Shown piece after piece: positions 28,013 to 37,306 of a stretch of 64,000 bases of DNA (its first letter is position 1; every line of letters begins with the position of its first letter). The notes below the pieces were generated by a model. It worked only from the letters and a program-made list of their open reading frames with translations. It made no database searches and was not told where the DNA came from. The translations under genes were made by a program, and so were the position numbers. The stretch is from JACKHO01 sp041398745 (lineage in GTDB: Bacteria > Planctomycetota > Planctomycetia > Planctomycetales > Planctomycetaceae), in the NCBI GenBank assembly GCA_041398745.1, contig JAWKUB010000002.1:868001-932000 (forward strand), in the 5' to 3' direction.

Positions 28013-28468
28013 ATGGCACGTCAGAAGCGTTCATGGCGGGAGAAACTGCAGGACGACAAAGGGCATCCTACGGTTTCGGAAATTACAGAGAACATGGGAC
28101 AACGTTGGGGGACGGGCAAATTCGTCATTCCGGCTCCCAGAGAAGTCGATGAACTCATGCGGAAGGTGCGTAAGGGCAAGCTCATCACCATTGACGAAAT
28201 CCGAAGGCAGTTGGCGGCCAAGCACAACGTCGATATTGCCTGCCCCATGACCACGGGGATTTTCGCCTGGATTGCAGCCCACGCGGCTGATGAAGCCGAG
28301 CAGGAAGGAGCCCATCGTATTACGCCCTACTGGCGGACGCTCAAGTCAGGTGGAGAGCTGAATCCCAAGTATCCCGGCGGAATCGATAACATCCGCAGCC
28401 GACTGGAGTCGGAAGGGCATGTCGTTATCCAGAAGGGGAAGCGGTATTTCGTCGAAGGCTTTGCATGA
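28013..28468 (+). CDS. MGMT-like (alkyltransferase fold) small protein
   Basis: A 151-residue soluble protein. The stretch from WREKL through GTGKFVIPAPREVDELMRKV, GKLITIDEIRRQLA and IACPMTTGIFAWIAAHAADEA resembles proteins generally annotated as MGMT family. These share the winged-helix fold of O6-methylguanine-DNA methyltransferases but do not have the usual PCHR active-site motif. Here a cysteine (C77) sits in CPMTTG at about the position of the PCHR cysteine. TPYWRTLKSGGELNPKYPGG is also characteristic. AAAGGA lies 8 bases before ATG. It converges with dnaE. The biochemical role is not known; DNA binding is inferred from the fold. Confidence 0.75.
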   Translation: MARQKRSWREKLQDDKGHPTVSEITENMGQRWGTGKFVIPAPREVDELMRKVRKGKLITIDEIRRQLAAKHNVDIACPMTTGIFAWIAAHAADEAEQEGAHRITPYWRTLKSGGELNPKYPGGIDNIRSRLESEGHVVIQKGKRYFVEGFA

Positions 28469-28482
28469 TGATTCGGCGGCCA

Positions 28483-28563
28483 AGAGGGCGCAGCTCCTGC
28501 TGAGCTGTAAGCGCAGCTCCGGCGTCGCTCTGCAAATGCGGCGCGGCGGAAACCTCGCCCTCT
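28483..28563. terminator. Hairpin cluster between MGMT-like gene and dnaE
   Basis: Convergent stops face a dyad. AGAGGGCG (28483-28490) pairs with CGCCCTCT (28556-28563), and inside it CAGCTC (28491-28496) pairs with GAGCTG (28502-28507) with a 5-base loop. A bidirectional terminator or mRNA 3'-end structure is plausible. There is no U-rich tail on either strand, so the call is tentative. Confidence 0.35.
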
Positions 28564-28582
28564 CGATTGTTGCCTGATTCAA

Positions 28583-31500
28583 CTATCCGTTCACCGACCC
28601 CTGGAAGCGGAATCCAGCTTCGCCCAAAATGGTTCGGAGTTCCTGTTTAAGTTCGGTGTTTGCCGAGACTTTGTAGTTGCAGGAAAGGAGTCCCTGGACG
28701 CGGCTGTTACCATTCTCCTCATCGCCGTTTCCATTGAGGTGTTCGGGGCGATTTGTTTCCACAACCACCGTAACAGTCGAGTTGCCGGGGAAGCGGGAGA
28801 GTACGTCGCGCACGTTGCGCATGTCTTCTTCTGTGTGAAATCCAGCGACGAACTTCACGAAGATTTGCTTCGTGAATTCCTTCTCCGCCTGCTCCAGCGT
28901 GTAGAGGCGGTTCACAATAATGTTCGGCTCACGGCTGCGGGCATCGACACGGCCTTTGATAATGACAATTTCTTCCGGCACGATTTTTTCGCCGTGTGTG
29001 GCGAAGTCATCGGGCCACATAATGCAGCGGACCACGCCGGAGGGATCTTCCAGGTCGAAGTTCACATAACGGCTGTTGCCGTTGCGGGAAGGATTTTTCG
29101 TTTGCGCTTTCTTGATGGCTCCAATCATTCCGGCAATGGTGACGTCCGTTCCGTCATCCATTTCTCGGAGCGACTTAATGGTTGTCTGCGCGTAGGCTTC
29201 AATTTGATCGGAGAATTCCGTGAGTGGGTGTGAAGTCAGGTAGAAGCCCAGCACTTCCTTTTCACACGTGAGTTTCTGCGAGTGCGTCCAGTCTTCGGCA
29301 GGTGGGATGCCAGCATCTGTTTCGCCTGAACTGTCGTCAGCTGCAGCTGCACCTCCCCCCATATCAAACAGTGAAAGCTGGCCACGGGCTTTGTCCCGGT
29401 GACGCGAAGCTGCTCCTGAGACCGCACGGTCAATGACGGAAACGTGTTGAGCGCGGTTGGGGCCGAGGCTGTCGAGCGCGCCCGACTTCACGAGGATTTC
29501 CAAAACGCCTTTCGTGAGGTGCCTGGGATCAACCCGTTCGGCTAAATCGAAAATGCTTTTATACGGACCGTTCTCTTCCCGTTCCGTCACAATGGCCTGC
29601 ATGGCCGCTTCGCCCACGCCTTTGATTGCCCCTAAACCAAACGCCAGTTTGCGGGTCGGGTCGAGTTGCTTGGGACCGGGGGCCGCTTTCTTCGCCTTGC
29701 CATTCTTTTCCACCACAGGTTCTTTGACAACCACCGTGAATTCCACATCGCTCAAGTTCACATCGGGCGGCATGACCTCAATGCCAATGCGGCGGCAGTC
29801 GTCGGTGTGCTCGCTAATACGCTCGCTGGACTCCATCCCGCAGGAAAGCAGCGCCGCCATAAACTCATGGGGATAGTGTGCCTTGAGAAAGGCCGTCTGG
29901 TAGGCAATCGCGCCGTAGGCGGTGCTGTGTGATTTGTTGAATCCGTAACCGGCGAATTTTTCGATGAGCCCAAAGATTTCGGCAGCCTGATCGCGAGCCA
30001 TTCCCTGCGACTCGGAACCATCGAGAAACTGTTCCTGGAACTTCGCAATGATGTCGAGCTTCTTCTTCGAAATTGCCTTAATGCATTTGTACGACTCGGC
30101 GAGCTCAATGCCGCCCAGTCGATTCAAAATGCGCATGACCTGTTCCTGGTAGACCATGACGCCGTAGGTCTCTTCCAGCACATCATCGATAATGGGGTGC
30201 ACCTTGTCCGGTTCTTTGCGGCCATGCTTCACGTCGACGTACTGCATGACCATCCCCCCTTCGAGCGGGCCAGGTCGATAGAGTGCAGACGTCGCGATGA
30301 TGTCGGCGAACTTGTCGGGACGCATTTTCGTCAGCAAGTCCCGCATGCCACCCGACTCCAACTGGAAAATTCCTTTCGTCTCACCGCGTTGCAGCAGCGC
30401 AAAGGTTTCCTGGTCATCGAGAGGTAAATCACGCGGGACAATGTCCACGCCGCGATGCTTTTTGACGTTCTTCACCGCCTTGTCGAGAATCGACAGGTTA
30501 CGCAGTCCGAGGAAGTCCATTTTCAGCAGACCGGCGCGTTCAACGTCGGTCCACTGTGTGAGAATGTCCTCTTTGCCCGACAGCTTCTGCAGCGGGATGT
30601 ATTCAATGAGCGGCTTGTCACCAATCACAACGCCGGCGGCATGCGTGCCTGCGCTTTTGGCCAATCCTTCGAGGCCCATGGCGAACTGGATGAGTTCCTT
30701 CACCTGAGGGTCGGACTCATACTGCTCGTTGAGTTCGGCACTTTCTTTGAGTGCGTCTTTCAGTTTGATGTTGAGCGTGTCCGGCACCATTTTGGCGATT
30801 TCATCAGCCCGTTTGAGCGGAACTGAGAGAGCGCGGGCGACGTCGCGTATGGCGGCTTTGGCTTTGAGTGTTCCGAACGTGCCAATTTGCGCGACGCTGT
30901 CGTGTCCGTACTTCTCCTTCACATAATTGATGACGAGTTCGCGGCGGTCGCGACAGAAATCGATATCGATATCGGGCGCCTCAGATCGATTCGGGTCGAG
31001 GAATCGCTCGAAGAGCAAGTCATACTTGATGGGGCAAACATCGGAGAGACCGAGCAGGTAGGCAACAATCGCACCGCAAGCCGATCCACGCGCCGTACAA
31101 GGGATTCCCTTCTCATGTGCGAAGCGGGCGAAGTCCCACACAATGAGGAAGTAACTCGCGTAACCCATGCGGCCAATGACGTCGAGCTCGTAGTTGAGTC
31201 GATCCCAGTACTTCTGCTCAGGTTCTTCGCCGTAGCGAAATCGCAGGGCTTCTTCGCAAACCTCCCGCAAGTACTCGATGTCGGTCTTTCCCATCGGCGG
31301 AGCAAAAACCGGGAAGTGCCGTGTTTTCAAATCGAGTTCGATGTCGACGCGGTTCGCAATTTCCTGCGAACGTGCCACGGCTTCTTCACGATACTTGAAG
31401 GCCTCGTACATTTGCTCGGGGGACCGAATGAAAAGCTGATCAGTGTCAATTTTCATACGGTTCGTGTCACTGCGGTACGCCTTGGTGTTTACGCAGAGGA

Positions 31501-32170
31501 GCACGTCGTGCAGTTCGGCGTCGGAGTCGCAGAGGTAGTGCGCATCGTTGGTGGCCACGAGCGGCAGGCCCATGCGGTCGGCGAGTGTGATTGTCGCTTC
31601 GGCGCAGGATTGCTGGATTTCGACTCCGCCATCCTGAATTTCCATGTAGAAGCGATCGCCGAACAGGTCGACGTACCATTTGACGAGGTCTTCGGCTTTG
31701 TCGAAGTTTTCGGCCAGCAGCAGTCGCGAAAGTTCGCTGGAGGCGCAGCCGGACAACAGAATGATGCCCTCGTTGTGCTCTTCCAGGATTTCCTTGTCGA
31801 TGCGCGGCTTGTAGTAGAACCCTTCCAGGTACGCCTTCGATGCCAGCTTGCTCAAATTGCGAAAGCCCGTGTGATTCATCGCGAGCAACGTGAGGTGGAA
31901 CGCGGCCTCCTTCATGCGACTCGCGCTGCGATCGGTTCGGTGCCCCGGTGCGATGTACGCCTCGTAACCCAGAATGGGATTTACGTCATTAGCCTTGCAT
32001 GTCTGGTAAAACTCGAGTGCGCCGTAGAGGTTGCCGTGGTCGGTAATGGCGCAGGAATCCATTCCGAGATTCTTGACCTGCTTCACCAAGTCGGGGATTT
32101 TGTTCGCACCGTCCAGCAGCGAGTAGTGCGTGTGGCAATGCAAATGGGCAAACGGGCGGGAAGTGCTCAT
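28583..32170 (-). CDS. dnaE: DNA polymerase III subunit alpha
   Basis: Main replicative DNA polymerase, 1195 residues, similar in size to the E. coli enzyme. The N-terminal PHP domain begins HLHCHTHYSLLDG and has KPRIDKE; the metal-binding residues look intact. The palm has the catalytic aspartates in PDIDIDFCRDRR, with GSACGAIVAYLLG before it. Downstream are the fingers/tandem HhH region and an OB-fold domain (TIAGMIGAIKKAQT). ATG 32170 starts MSTSRPFAH; the frame opens seven codons earlier. Nothing adjacent suggests an operon. It is divergent from a glycosyltransferase gene across ~385 bases. Confidence 0.97.
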   Translation of the reverse strand: MSTSRPFAHLHCHTHYSLLDGANKIPDLVKQVKNLGMDSCAITDHGNLYGALEFYQTCKANDVNPILGYEAYIAPGHRTDRSASRMKEAAFHLTLLAMNHTGFRNLSKLASKAYLEGFYYKPRIDKEILEEHNEGIILLSGCASSELSRLLLAENFDKAEDLVKWYVDLFGDRFYMEIQDGGVEIQQSCAEATITLADRMGLPLVATNDAHYLCDSDAELHDVLLCVNTKAYRSDTNRMKIDTDQLFIRSPEQMYEAFKYREEAVARSQEIANRVDIELDLKTRHFPVFAPPMGKTDIEYLREVCEEALRFRYGEEPEQKYWDRLNYELDVIGRMGYASYFLIVWDFARFAHEKGIPCTARGSACGAIVAYLLGLSDVCPIKYDLLFERFLDPNRSEAPDIDIDFCRDRRELVINYVKEKYGHDSVAQIGTFGTLKAKAAIRDVARALSVPLKRADEIAKMVPDTLNIKLKDALKESAELNEQYESDPQVKELIQFAMGLEGLAKSAGTHAAGVVIGDKPLIEYIPLQKLSGKEDILTQWTDVERAGLLKMDFLGLRNLSILDKAVKNVKKHRGVDIVPRDLPLDDQETFALLQRGETKGIFQLESGGMRDLLTKMRPDKFADIIATSALYRPGPLEGGMVMQYVDVKHGRKEPDKVHPIIDDVLEETYGVMVYQEQVMRILNRLGGIELAESYKCIKAISKKKLDIIAKFQEQFLDGSESQGMARDQAAEIFGLIEKFAGYGFNKSHSTAYGAIAYQTAFLKAHYPHEFMAALLSCGMESSERISEHTDDCRRIGIEVMPPDVNLSDVEFTVVVKEPVVEKNGKAKKAAPGPKQLDPTRKLAFGLGAIKGVGEAAMQAIVTEREENGPYKSIFDLAERVDPRHLTKGVLEILVKSGALDSLGPNRAQHVSVIDRAVSGAASRHRDKARGQLSLFDMGGGAAAADDSSGETDAGIPPAEDWTHSQKLTCEKEVLGFYLTSHPLTEFSDQIEAYAQTTIKSLREMDDGTDVTIAGMIGAIKKAQTKNPSRNGNSRYVNFDLEDPSGVVRCIMWPDDFATHGEKIVPEEIVIIKGRVDARSREPNIIVNRLYTLEQAEKEFTKQIFVKFVAGFHTEEDMRNVRDVLSRFPGNSTVTVVVETNRPEHLNGNGDEENGNSRVQGLLSCNYKVSANTELKQELRTILGEAGFRFQGSVNG

Positions 32171-32555
32171 GGCTCTCCGTAGCAATCGCAATCAGTGCAG
32201 AATCGAAATGAGGTGAGCCACGCATTCTACTCGATGCGTCAAGGGAGTTCGATTGTCGGTTGCGTTGAATTACCCGGTGCTCGCGTCCTATCGACGGAGG
32301 TGCTTGGGTGTCAATGAGTTGCTGAATTGACGCAAGGCGGGTCACTAATCGCAGTTGTACCTCTTCACGAGCTGGCCGATATCACACTCCCCTCGGACGA
32401 GCAGGTTCTTGCTGATCTTTGCCGACGCCTAACTCGTTGAGCGGCCGATTTGCAGAGAATGTTCGCCAGTTCGCGGTAAGATAGCTAAACTCCGCGCTGG
32501 ACGGCGGACACGGATTGTCGCCTCCGCTTTCGAAGACACAGGATGAAGAGGTTTT
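32171..32555. other. Divergent intergenic region between dnaE and a glycosyltransferase gene
   Basis: About 385 bases with no gene. A short inverted repeat CGCAT/ATGCG occurs near 32221-32240. A TAAGAT box at 32477-32482 could be a -10 element for the plus-strand gene, but no -35 sits at proper spacing. No RNA gene or riboswitch is recognised. Confidence 0.35.
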
Positions 32556-33671
32556 GTGATTCGCCTCATGATGGTCATCCCGACGCTTGATCAGTCGGGA
32601 GCGGAAAAGCAGTTTTCTCTGGTCGCCTCGCAGTTGCCACGAGACGAATTCGACGTGCGCGTTGTGGCCCTCACACGCGGCGGACCGCTCGAAGAACCCC
32701 TGCGGGAAGCTGGCATTCCCGTTCATATTCTCAACAAACGCTGGAAGTTCGACCCTGGTGCCATGTGGCAACTCAGGAGTCTCATCGCCGAACATCAACC
32801 GGACGTTCTGAATACGTGGCTGTTTGCGGCCAATGCCTACGGGAGAATGGTTGGGCGATTCGGCGGGCATTCGCCACGGATCATCATATCGGAACGGTGT
32901 GTCGATTCCTGGAAAGCTGGCTGGCAGCACTGGCTCGACCGTCGACTTCTCGCACGTACCGACCGGGTCATCGCCAATTCCGCAAGCGTCGCCGACTTCT
33001 ATGCAAAACGCGGCGTTCCGGAAGAACAGTTGTCCGTTATCACAAATGGTGTCGCCGTTCCTCCGTTGCCGAACATGTCGCGGTTGGAATTCCTGGTCAA
33101 GAACAATCTTCCGTCGGACGCGAAGCTGATTTTCTCCATTGGACGACTTGCCCCTCAGAAGCGACTGCAGGACCTGCTCTGGGGTATGCAAATCCTGAAA
33201 CAGGCTGATCCCCGGTTCCACCTCATCATTTGCGGTGATGGGCCACAGCGTTACTCACTGCCGCGTTATGCCCAACAAGTGGAATGCGATGACGTCGTCC
33301 GCTTCCTCGGACACCGCGATGATGCCTCGTCGCTACTGCATCTGGCCGATGTGTTCTGGCTTGGCAGCGAGTTCGAAGGGATGTCTAACAGCCTCATGGA
33401 AGCCATGGCCTGCGGCAAACCGGTGGTCGTTAGCGACATTCCCGCCAACCGGGAACTTGTACAGCATGGAGAGGAAGGGTTTGTTGCGAATCTTGGGGAT
33501 GGCCCGGGTTTTGCGCAATTCACGTTGAAAATGGAAAACGAGGATGGCTTGTCGCAACACATGGGCGACAAAGGCCGTCAAAAGATGGAACGCGACTTTT
33601 CCGTTCACGAAATGATCGACGAATACGCTGAGGTTTTTCGCACTGAAGCCTTGGTCCTCGCGCGAAACTGA
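32556..33671 (+). CDS. GT4-family glycosyltransferase
   Basis: A 371-residue GT-B enzyme. The N-terminal half opens with VIPTLDQSGAEKQFSLVA, with the glycine-containing acceptor loop of GT4 enzymes. The C-terminal half has SIGRLAPQKR, LIICGDGP and the donor-binding EX7E-type motif EGMSNSLMEAMACGKPVV. No membrane segment is seen. The start is GTG at 32556 with AGAGG just upstream. It is likely to build a cell-surface glycan; the sugar is unknown. It is followed after 81 bases by the ExbD gene. Confidence 0.88.
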   Translation: MIRLMMVIPTLDQSGAEKQFSLVASQLPRDEFDVRVVALTRGGPLEEPLREAGIPVHILNKRWKFDPGAMWQLRSLIAEHQPDVLNTWLFAANAYGRMVGRFGGHSPRIIISERCVDSWKAGWQHWLDRRLLARTDRVIANSASVADFYAKRGVPEEQLSVITNGVAVPPLPNMSRLEFLVKNNLPSDAKLIFSIGRLAPQKRLQDLLWGMQILKQADPRFHLIICGDGPQRYSLPRYAQQVECDDVVRFLGHRDDASSLLHLADVFWLGSEFEGMSNSLMEAMACGKPVVVSDIPANRELVQHGEEGFVANLGDGPGFAQFTLKMENEDGLSQHMGDKGRQKMERDFSVHEMIDEYAEVFRTEALVLARN

Positions 33672-33752
33672 TCTGGCGCCGGGCCAGATTCGTCGATATA
33701 TTCGTTAGAGGCACTACGTCCACAGGAATGGTCTGCCTCGGAGAGTACGAAT

Positions 33753-34175
33753 ATGCCCCTGAAAAACGAATCTGCTGAAGAACCCTCCATCAACCTGACT
33801 CCCATGGTTGACGTGGTGATGCTGTTGATCATCTTTTTTCTGGTCGGCACGCAATTCAACAAGCCGGAACGGCAGTACGAAATCAATCTTCCAACGGTCT
33901 CCGATGCGCAACCTCTTACCTCACTTCCAGATGAGATTGTCGTCAACGTCTCCAAGTCGGGCGTTCTGGAGGTGGATGGCAGGGAAACGACGGTCGACGA
34001 ACTGGAAGTGACGCTACGTGCCGCCCAACAGCGATATGAGGATCAGGTCGTTATCATTCGGGGCGATGCGGAGAGTGCCTACCAGAACGTGATGACGGTG
34101 CTCAACCTCTGTAAACGGACACGGATTTCCAACGTGCAACTGGCAAACCGACTTGAAACTCAGGAGTCGGGATGA
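33753..34175 (+). CDS. ExbD/TolR-family energy-transducing protein
   Basis: A 140-residue protein with a short acidic N-terminus, NLTPMVDVVMLLIIFFLVGTQF as the single transmembrane helix, and a periplasmic domain. The helix starts with the Asp (MVD) that carries protons in ExbD/TolR. The remainder includes the family pattern VNVSKSGVLEVDGRETTVDEL and VIIRGDAESAYQNVMTVLNLCK. CGGAGAG is upstream of the ATG. The stop overlaps the next start (ATGATG), so the two genes are coupled. No ExbB/TolQ partner is in the window. Confidence 0.9.
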   Translation: MPLKNESAEEPSINLTPMVDVVMLLIIFFLVGTQFNKPERQYEINLPTVSDAQPLTSLPDEIVVNVSKSGVLEVDGRETTVDELEVTLRAAQQRYEDQVVIIRGDAESAYQNVMTVLNLCKRTRISNVQLANRLETQESG

Positions 34176-36484
34176 TGTTGGCAGAACTCAATCTGGAGGG
34201 CCAGTCGCAGCATTTGTACACCATTGTGCTCGCGATTCTACAGCCGCTGTTCTTCATTGCACTGGTTTTCGGATTCGTCCTGGCTTCCGCACATCTGCTG
34301 ACGATGCTCGGAACCCGGTGGGGTGACCGGCGTGCTTCTCCCAAGGCACTGTTCTTCTCGGTGGCCATTCACATTCTGTTCGGCGTGGGCATCGTTTGCA
34401 TGATTCCCGAATACCGACAACGCGTGTTTGCCAGCCTGTCGGAGTTGCAGGAAATCAAAATCGAAATCCAGTCACCAGAACTCGATCCTGGCGAACGGGA
34501 ACTCGCTCATATTCAGAACGGCCAAGTCCCCGTTTGGGATCGACTGCCGCAACTCGAACGAACAGACGTCGAGCGGTTTCAGGCCTCAACTCAATCGGCC
34601 TCGCCCGATCAAATGGTGCTGCCTGACACCATCCCGACACCATTTGTTCCCAAGCCGGTGCTGGATACGGCCCGGCTGCCCGAAGCAGACACCCCTTCAC
34701 CCGAACGAATGCAGACCAGCGAAACTGGCGAGCGGACATCACCTACGCAGGACTTTGCCTCGGTGAATCCGTTGCCTGTTGAGGCGCGTCCGGAACCGGT
34801 TCCCTCAGCGACGGAAAACCGCAGCAAACTGACATCGACGGAAATCGCACCGCCGGAACAAATCCAACCGCGGCCCGGCATGGTGGAAAAGGTGGTCCCC
34901 GAGTTCAATATTGATCCCGCGGCTCGCCCCTTCCCACTGGACTCCGATCCCACTGCCAACGTGCAGCAGGCTCCTGAAGGGCTTGCGATGGAGCGTCGCA
35001 CCGGTCCGGCTCCAGCAAACCCTGTCGAAGATTTCGCGGGACGAGAAGAAACCGGCCAGCCGAATCCGGCCATGCTCAGTTCACCGGTGTCGCCGAACCT
35101 CGTGCGCACACCGCTGCGGAATCCCAGTGCGACACCACTGACTCCCGAGCAGGATGTTGTACCCCGTCCGCTGAGTCCGACCACCATACCTGATTCCGTG
35201 CTCCCGCGGCCTGACCTCGCGATGAGCCGTGTCGACCAGATCCCCGACCCGAATCCCGTCGCACCAGAACTGCGGCGTCAGGAAGGAGATTCCATTATGC
35301 GGCGGAACGAACTGCCGCTCGCTTACCAGCTGCGTGGTGAAACACAGCGTCGCCGGGCCGTCATGGAATATGGTGGATCGGCGGAATCAGAAGAAGCGGT
35401 CGACCGCAGTCTGCAATGGCTCGCTTCAGTCCAGCACCCTGATGGTTACTGGGACGCTGATGCGCTTGAAGCTGGCAAACTCCAAGTCGGCCCCGATGGC
35501 CAGAATCGGCAATTCGCCGGACGCAAAGCCGACGCTGGTATCACTGGTCTCGCCATTCTGGCGTTCCTCGGCAAGCAGAACACCGTCTCCGAGGGGCAAT
35601 ACTCCGAGAACGTGCGTCGCGGTCTACGGTGGCTGGTTTCTCAACAACGGACATTCCGCTGGGATGAGTTCACCAACCGCTCAGAGCTCAGCAAGTGGAC
35701 CGAAGACGACATTGTTGATGAAGGCTACCTCGGTGGACAGGCCAACAAGTTCTGTGGGATGTACTGCCACGCCATGGCCACCTTCGCGCTTGGCGAAGCA
35801 TATGCCGTCTCCCGGAGCGATCCCGAAGCTCAGTGGCTGCGGGCACCGCTGGAAAAGGCCGTGGGATTCATTCTCACCGCTCAACTCAACGATGGCGGCT
35901 GGCGTTACCTGAAAGGAGAGGGCGCGGGCGACGTCTCCGTTCTCGGCTGGCAAATCATGGCACTCAAGAGCGCCGAGCTCGGTGGCATTCGCATTCCGGT
36001 CGCCACGCGTCAGCGTATTGTCACGTTCCTGAAGAGCAATTCATCCGGCACTCACGGCGGACTCGCCAGTTACCGTGTTGATGAACGCGTCTCGCCCACA
36101 ATGACAGCGGAAGCACTCTTCTGCCGGCAGGTGCTCGGACTCACGCAGCAGGAGTCATCGCAAACCAGTGAAGAGGCGGCGAACTATTTGCTGTTTCATC
36201 GCCCCAAACGGACCGAGCTGAATTACTACTACTGGTACTACGGCACACTCGCCATGTATCAACACGGCGGCCCGGCCTGGGAAGAATGGAACAACTCCAC
36301 CCGCGATTTAATCATTTCCGAGCAAGTCACCCAGGGCCCCCTCGCCGGCTCGTGGGCTCCGCGCGACACCTGGGGCGGCTACGGCGGCCGCGTCTACTCC
36401 ACCGCCGTCGCCACCCTCTGTCTCGAAGTCTACTACCGCTACCAGTCGGCACATAATCTCAAAGAAGAGTCACAGACGCCGTAA
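34172..36484 (+). CDS. Membrane-anchored squalene/terpene-cyclase-like alpha-barrel protein
   Basis: A 770-residue protein. The N-terminus has two hydrophobic helices (LYTIVLAILQPLFFIALVFG and FFSVAIHILFGVGIVCMIP). About 90-390 is a long Pro/Glu/Arg-rich disordered stretch with repeated short TP, RP and NP dipeptides. The C-terminal ~370 residues form an alpha/alpha-barrel of the prenyltransferase/squalene-oxidase-repeat type: SLQWLASVQHPDGYWD, GITGLAILAFLGK, RRGLRWLVSQQ and FILTAQLNDGGWRY. The repeated Q-xx-DG-W pattern (QHPDGYW, QLNDGGW) is the cyclase QW signature. The catalytic DxDD of true cyclases is not evident, so a structural or binding role is more likely. It overlaps the ExbD gene. 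Such membrane/cyclase-like proteins near ExbBD genes recur in planctomycetes; this pair lacks ExbB. Confidence 0.8.
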   Translation: MMLAELNLEGQSQHLYTIVLAILQPLFFIALVFGFVLASAHLLTMLGTRWGDRRASPKALFFSVAIHILFGVGIVCMIPEYRQRVFASLSELQEIKIEIQSPELDPGERELAHIQNGQVPVWDRLPQLERTDVERFQASTQSASPDQMVLPDTIPTPFVPKPVLDTARLPEADTPSPERMQTSETGERTSPTQDFASVNPLPVEARPEPVPSATENRSKLTSTEIAPPEQIQPRPGMVEKVVPEFNIDPAARPFPLDSDPTANVQQAPEGLAMERRTGPAPANPVEDFAGREETGQPNPAMLSSPVSPNLVRTPLRNPSATPLTPEQDVVPRPLSPTTIPDSVLPRPDLAMSRVDQIPDPNPVAPELRRQEGDSIMRRNELPLAYQLRGETQRRRAVMEYGGSAESEEAVDRSLQWLASVQHPDGYWDADALEAGKLQVGPDGQNRQFAGRKADAGITGLAILAFLGKQNTVSEGQYSENVRRGLRWLVSQQRTFRWDEFTNRSELSKWTEDDIVDEGYLGGQANKFCGMYCHAMATFALGEAYAVSRSDPEAQWLRAPLEKAVGFILTAQLNDGGWRYLKGEGAGDVSVLGWQIMALKSAELGGIRIPVATRQRIVTFLKSNSSGTHGGLASYRVDERVSPTMTAEALFCRQVLGLTQQESSQTSEEAANYLLFHRPKRTELNYYYWYYGTLAMYQHGGPAWEEWNNSTRDLIISEQVTQGPLAGSWAPRDTWGGYGGRVYSTAVATLCLEVYYRYQSAHNLKEESQTP

Positions 36485-36807
36485 GGTGGAAGGTGCAGCT
36501 TCTTGGCAAGCCAACTTCGCACAGCAGGGTGGTGGGTTTTTGGTCTACTGTGTCGAAAACTTAAGTTGGCAATCCATAGAATTTCATTCACGTTTCCACG
36601 ACGCAAGCAACATGCGATTCGACTTTTCAATTGTATGTGGAGCAAGGATATGCACGTGACATGATTTCCATGGTTCGGAAGGAGTCAGACTCTCCCCCGG
36701 ACAGAAAATGAACGGGTTAGGGGGTGCCACGAAGTTTTAATTCCCAGCTGCGAGCCCGAGATCGAGAAAACCGCTTTCGTGCCTTTGGTGCCGTTCGTGG
36801 TTACATC
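36485..36807. other. Gene-free stretch between convergent genes
   Basis: About 320 bases between the cyclase-like gene and the SRPBCC gene, which face each other. It has lower coding character than its neighbours, a few short palindromes (for example GAGT-CAG-ACTC near 36684), and no RNA gene, repeat or clear terminator. I see nothing functional in it. Confidence 0.4.
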
Positions 36808-37296
36808 TTACTGCGAGTCAGACGCGGAGGAATCGCTGCGCCATTCCCCAGCCTCTACCAGGCGTTTGGTGACTTCATGGCGGTAGGCGAACATGCGTTC
36901 GAGTTTTGATCGAACAAACCAGCCACCAAAGAGTTCCCCGAGTTTCCCCAGCGGAACCTGGTACTCGACTTCGTCCCGCAGGAGTGTTTCTTTGTTTCCG
37001 GTAGGAATGAATTTGTGCTTGTGCACCCATTTCGCAAACGGGCCCGATTCCTGGATGTCCTCGAATTCATGCGGTGGATTGTAGGCCGTATGCACGGCGA
37101 CCCATTTCAGTGGCACGAACAGCATTTGTCCCTGCAGGACAACTCGGCTTCCCACGGCAAGAGAACGCGCGCTCTCGACAACTTTCATCGACTCCCAAGG
37201 GGGAATGAGCGTTTCGAGGGCACGAGGTGATTCGTGAAACGCGAATACCTCTTCAGGCGGTGCGGCAATAAGTGTCTCTTTGACGAAGAGTGCCAT
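36808..37296 (-). CDS. SRPBCC-fold ligand-binding protein
   Basis: A 162-residue START/SRPBCC-type protein, a hydrophobic-cavity fold. Marks are the opening FVKETLIAAPPEEVFAFHESP, then LIPPWESMKVV, GQMLFVPLKWVAVHTAYN, FAKWVHKHKFIPTG and LLRDEVEYQVPLGKLGELFGGWFV. It is typical of the small proteins often paired with sugar-nucleotide epimerases of the TIGR01777 group, though no epimerase is adjacent here. ATG 37296 gives a normal N-terminus 10 bases after the queF stop; ATG 37320 would overlap queF. Ligand unknown. Confidence 0.8.
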   Translation of the reverse strand: MALFVKETLIAAPPEEVFAFHESPRALETLIPPWESMKVVESARSLAVGSRVVLQGQMLFVPLKWVAVHTAYNPPHEFEDIQESGPFAKWVHKHKFIPTGNKETLLRDEVEYQVPLGKLGELFGGWFVRSKLERMFAYRHEVTKRLVEAGEWRSDSSASDSQ

Positions 37297-37306
37297 GGCC
37301 AAAGGC

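Noticed and set aside
30887..32182. 431-codon plus-strand open frame antisense to dnaE
   Set aside because: Fully contained opposite the polymerase gene, no ribosome binding site or family motif; an artefact of codon bias.
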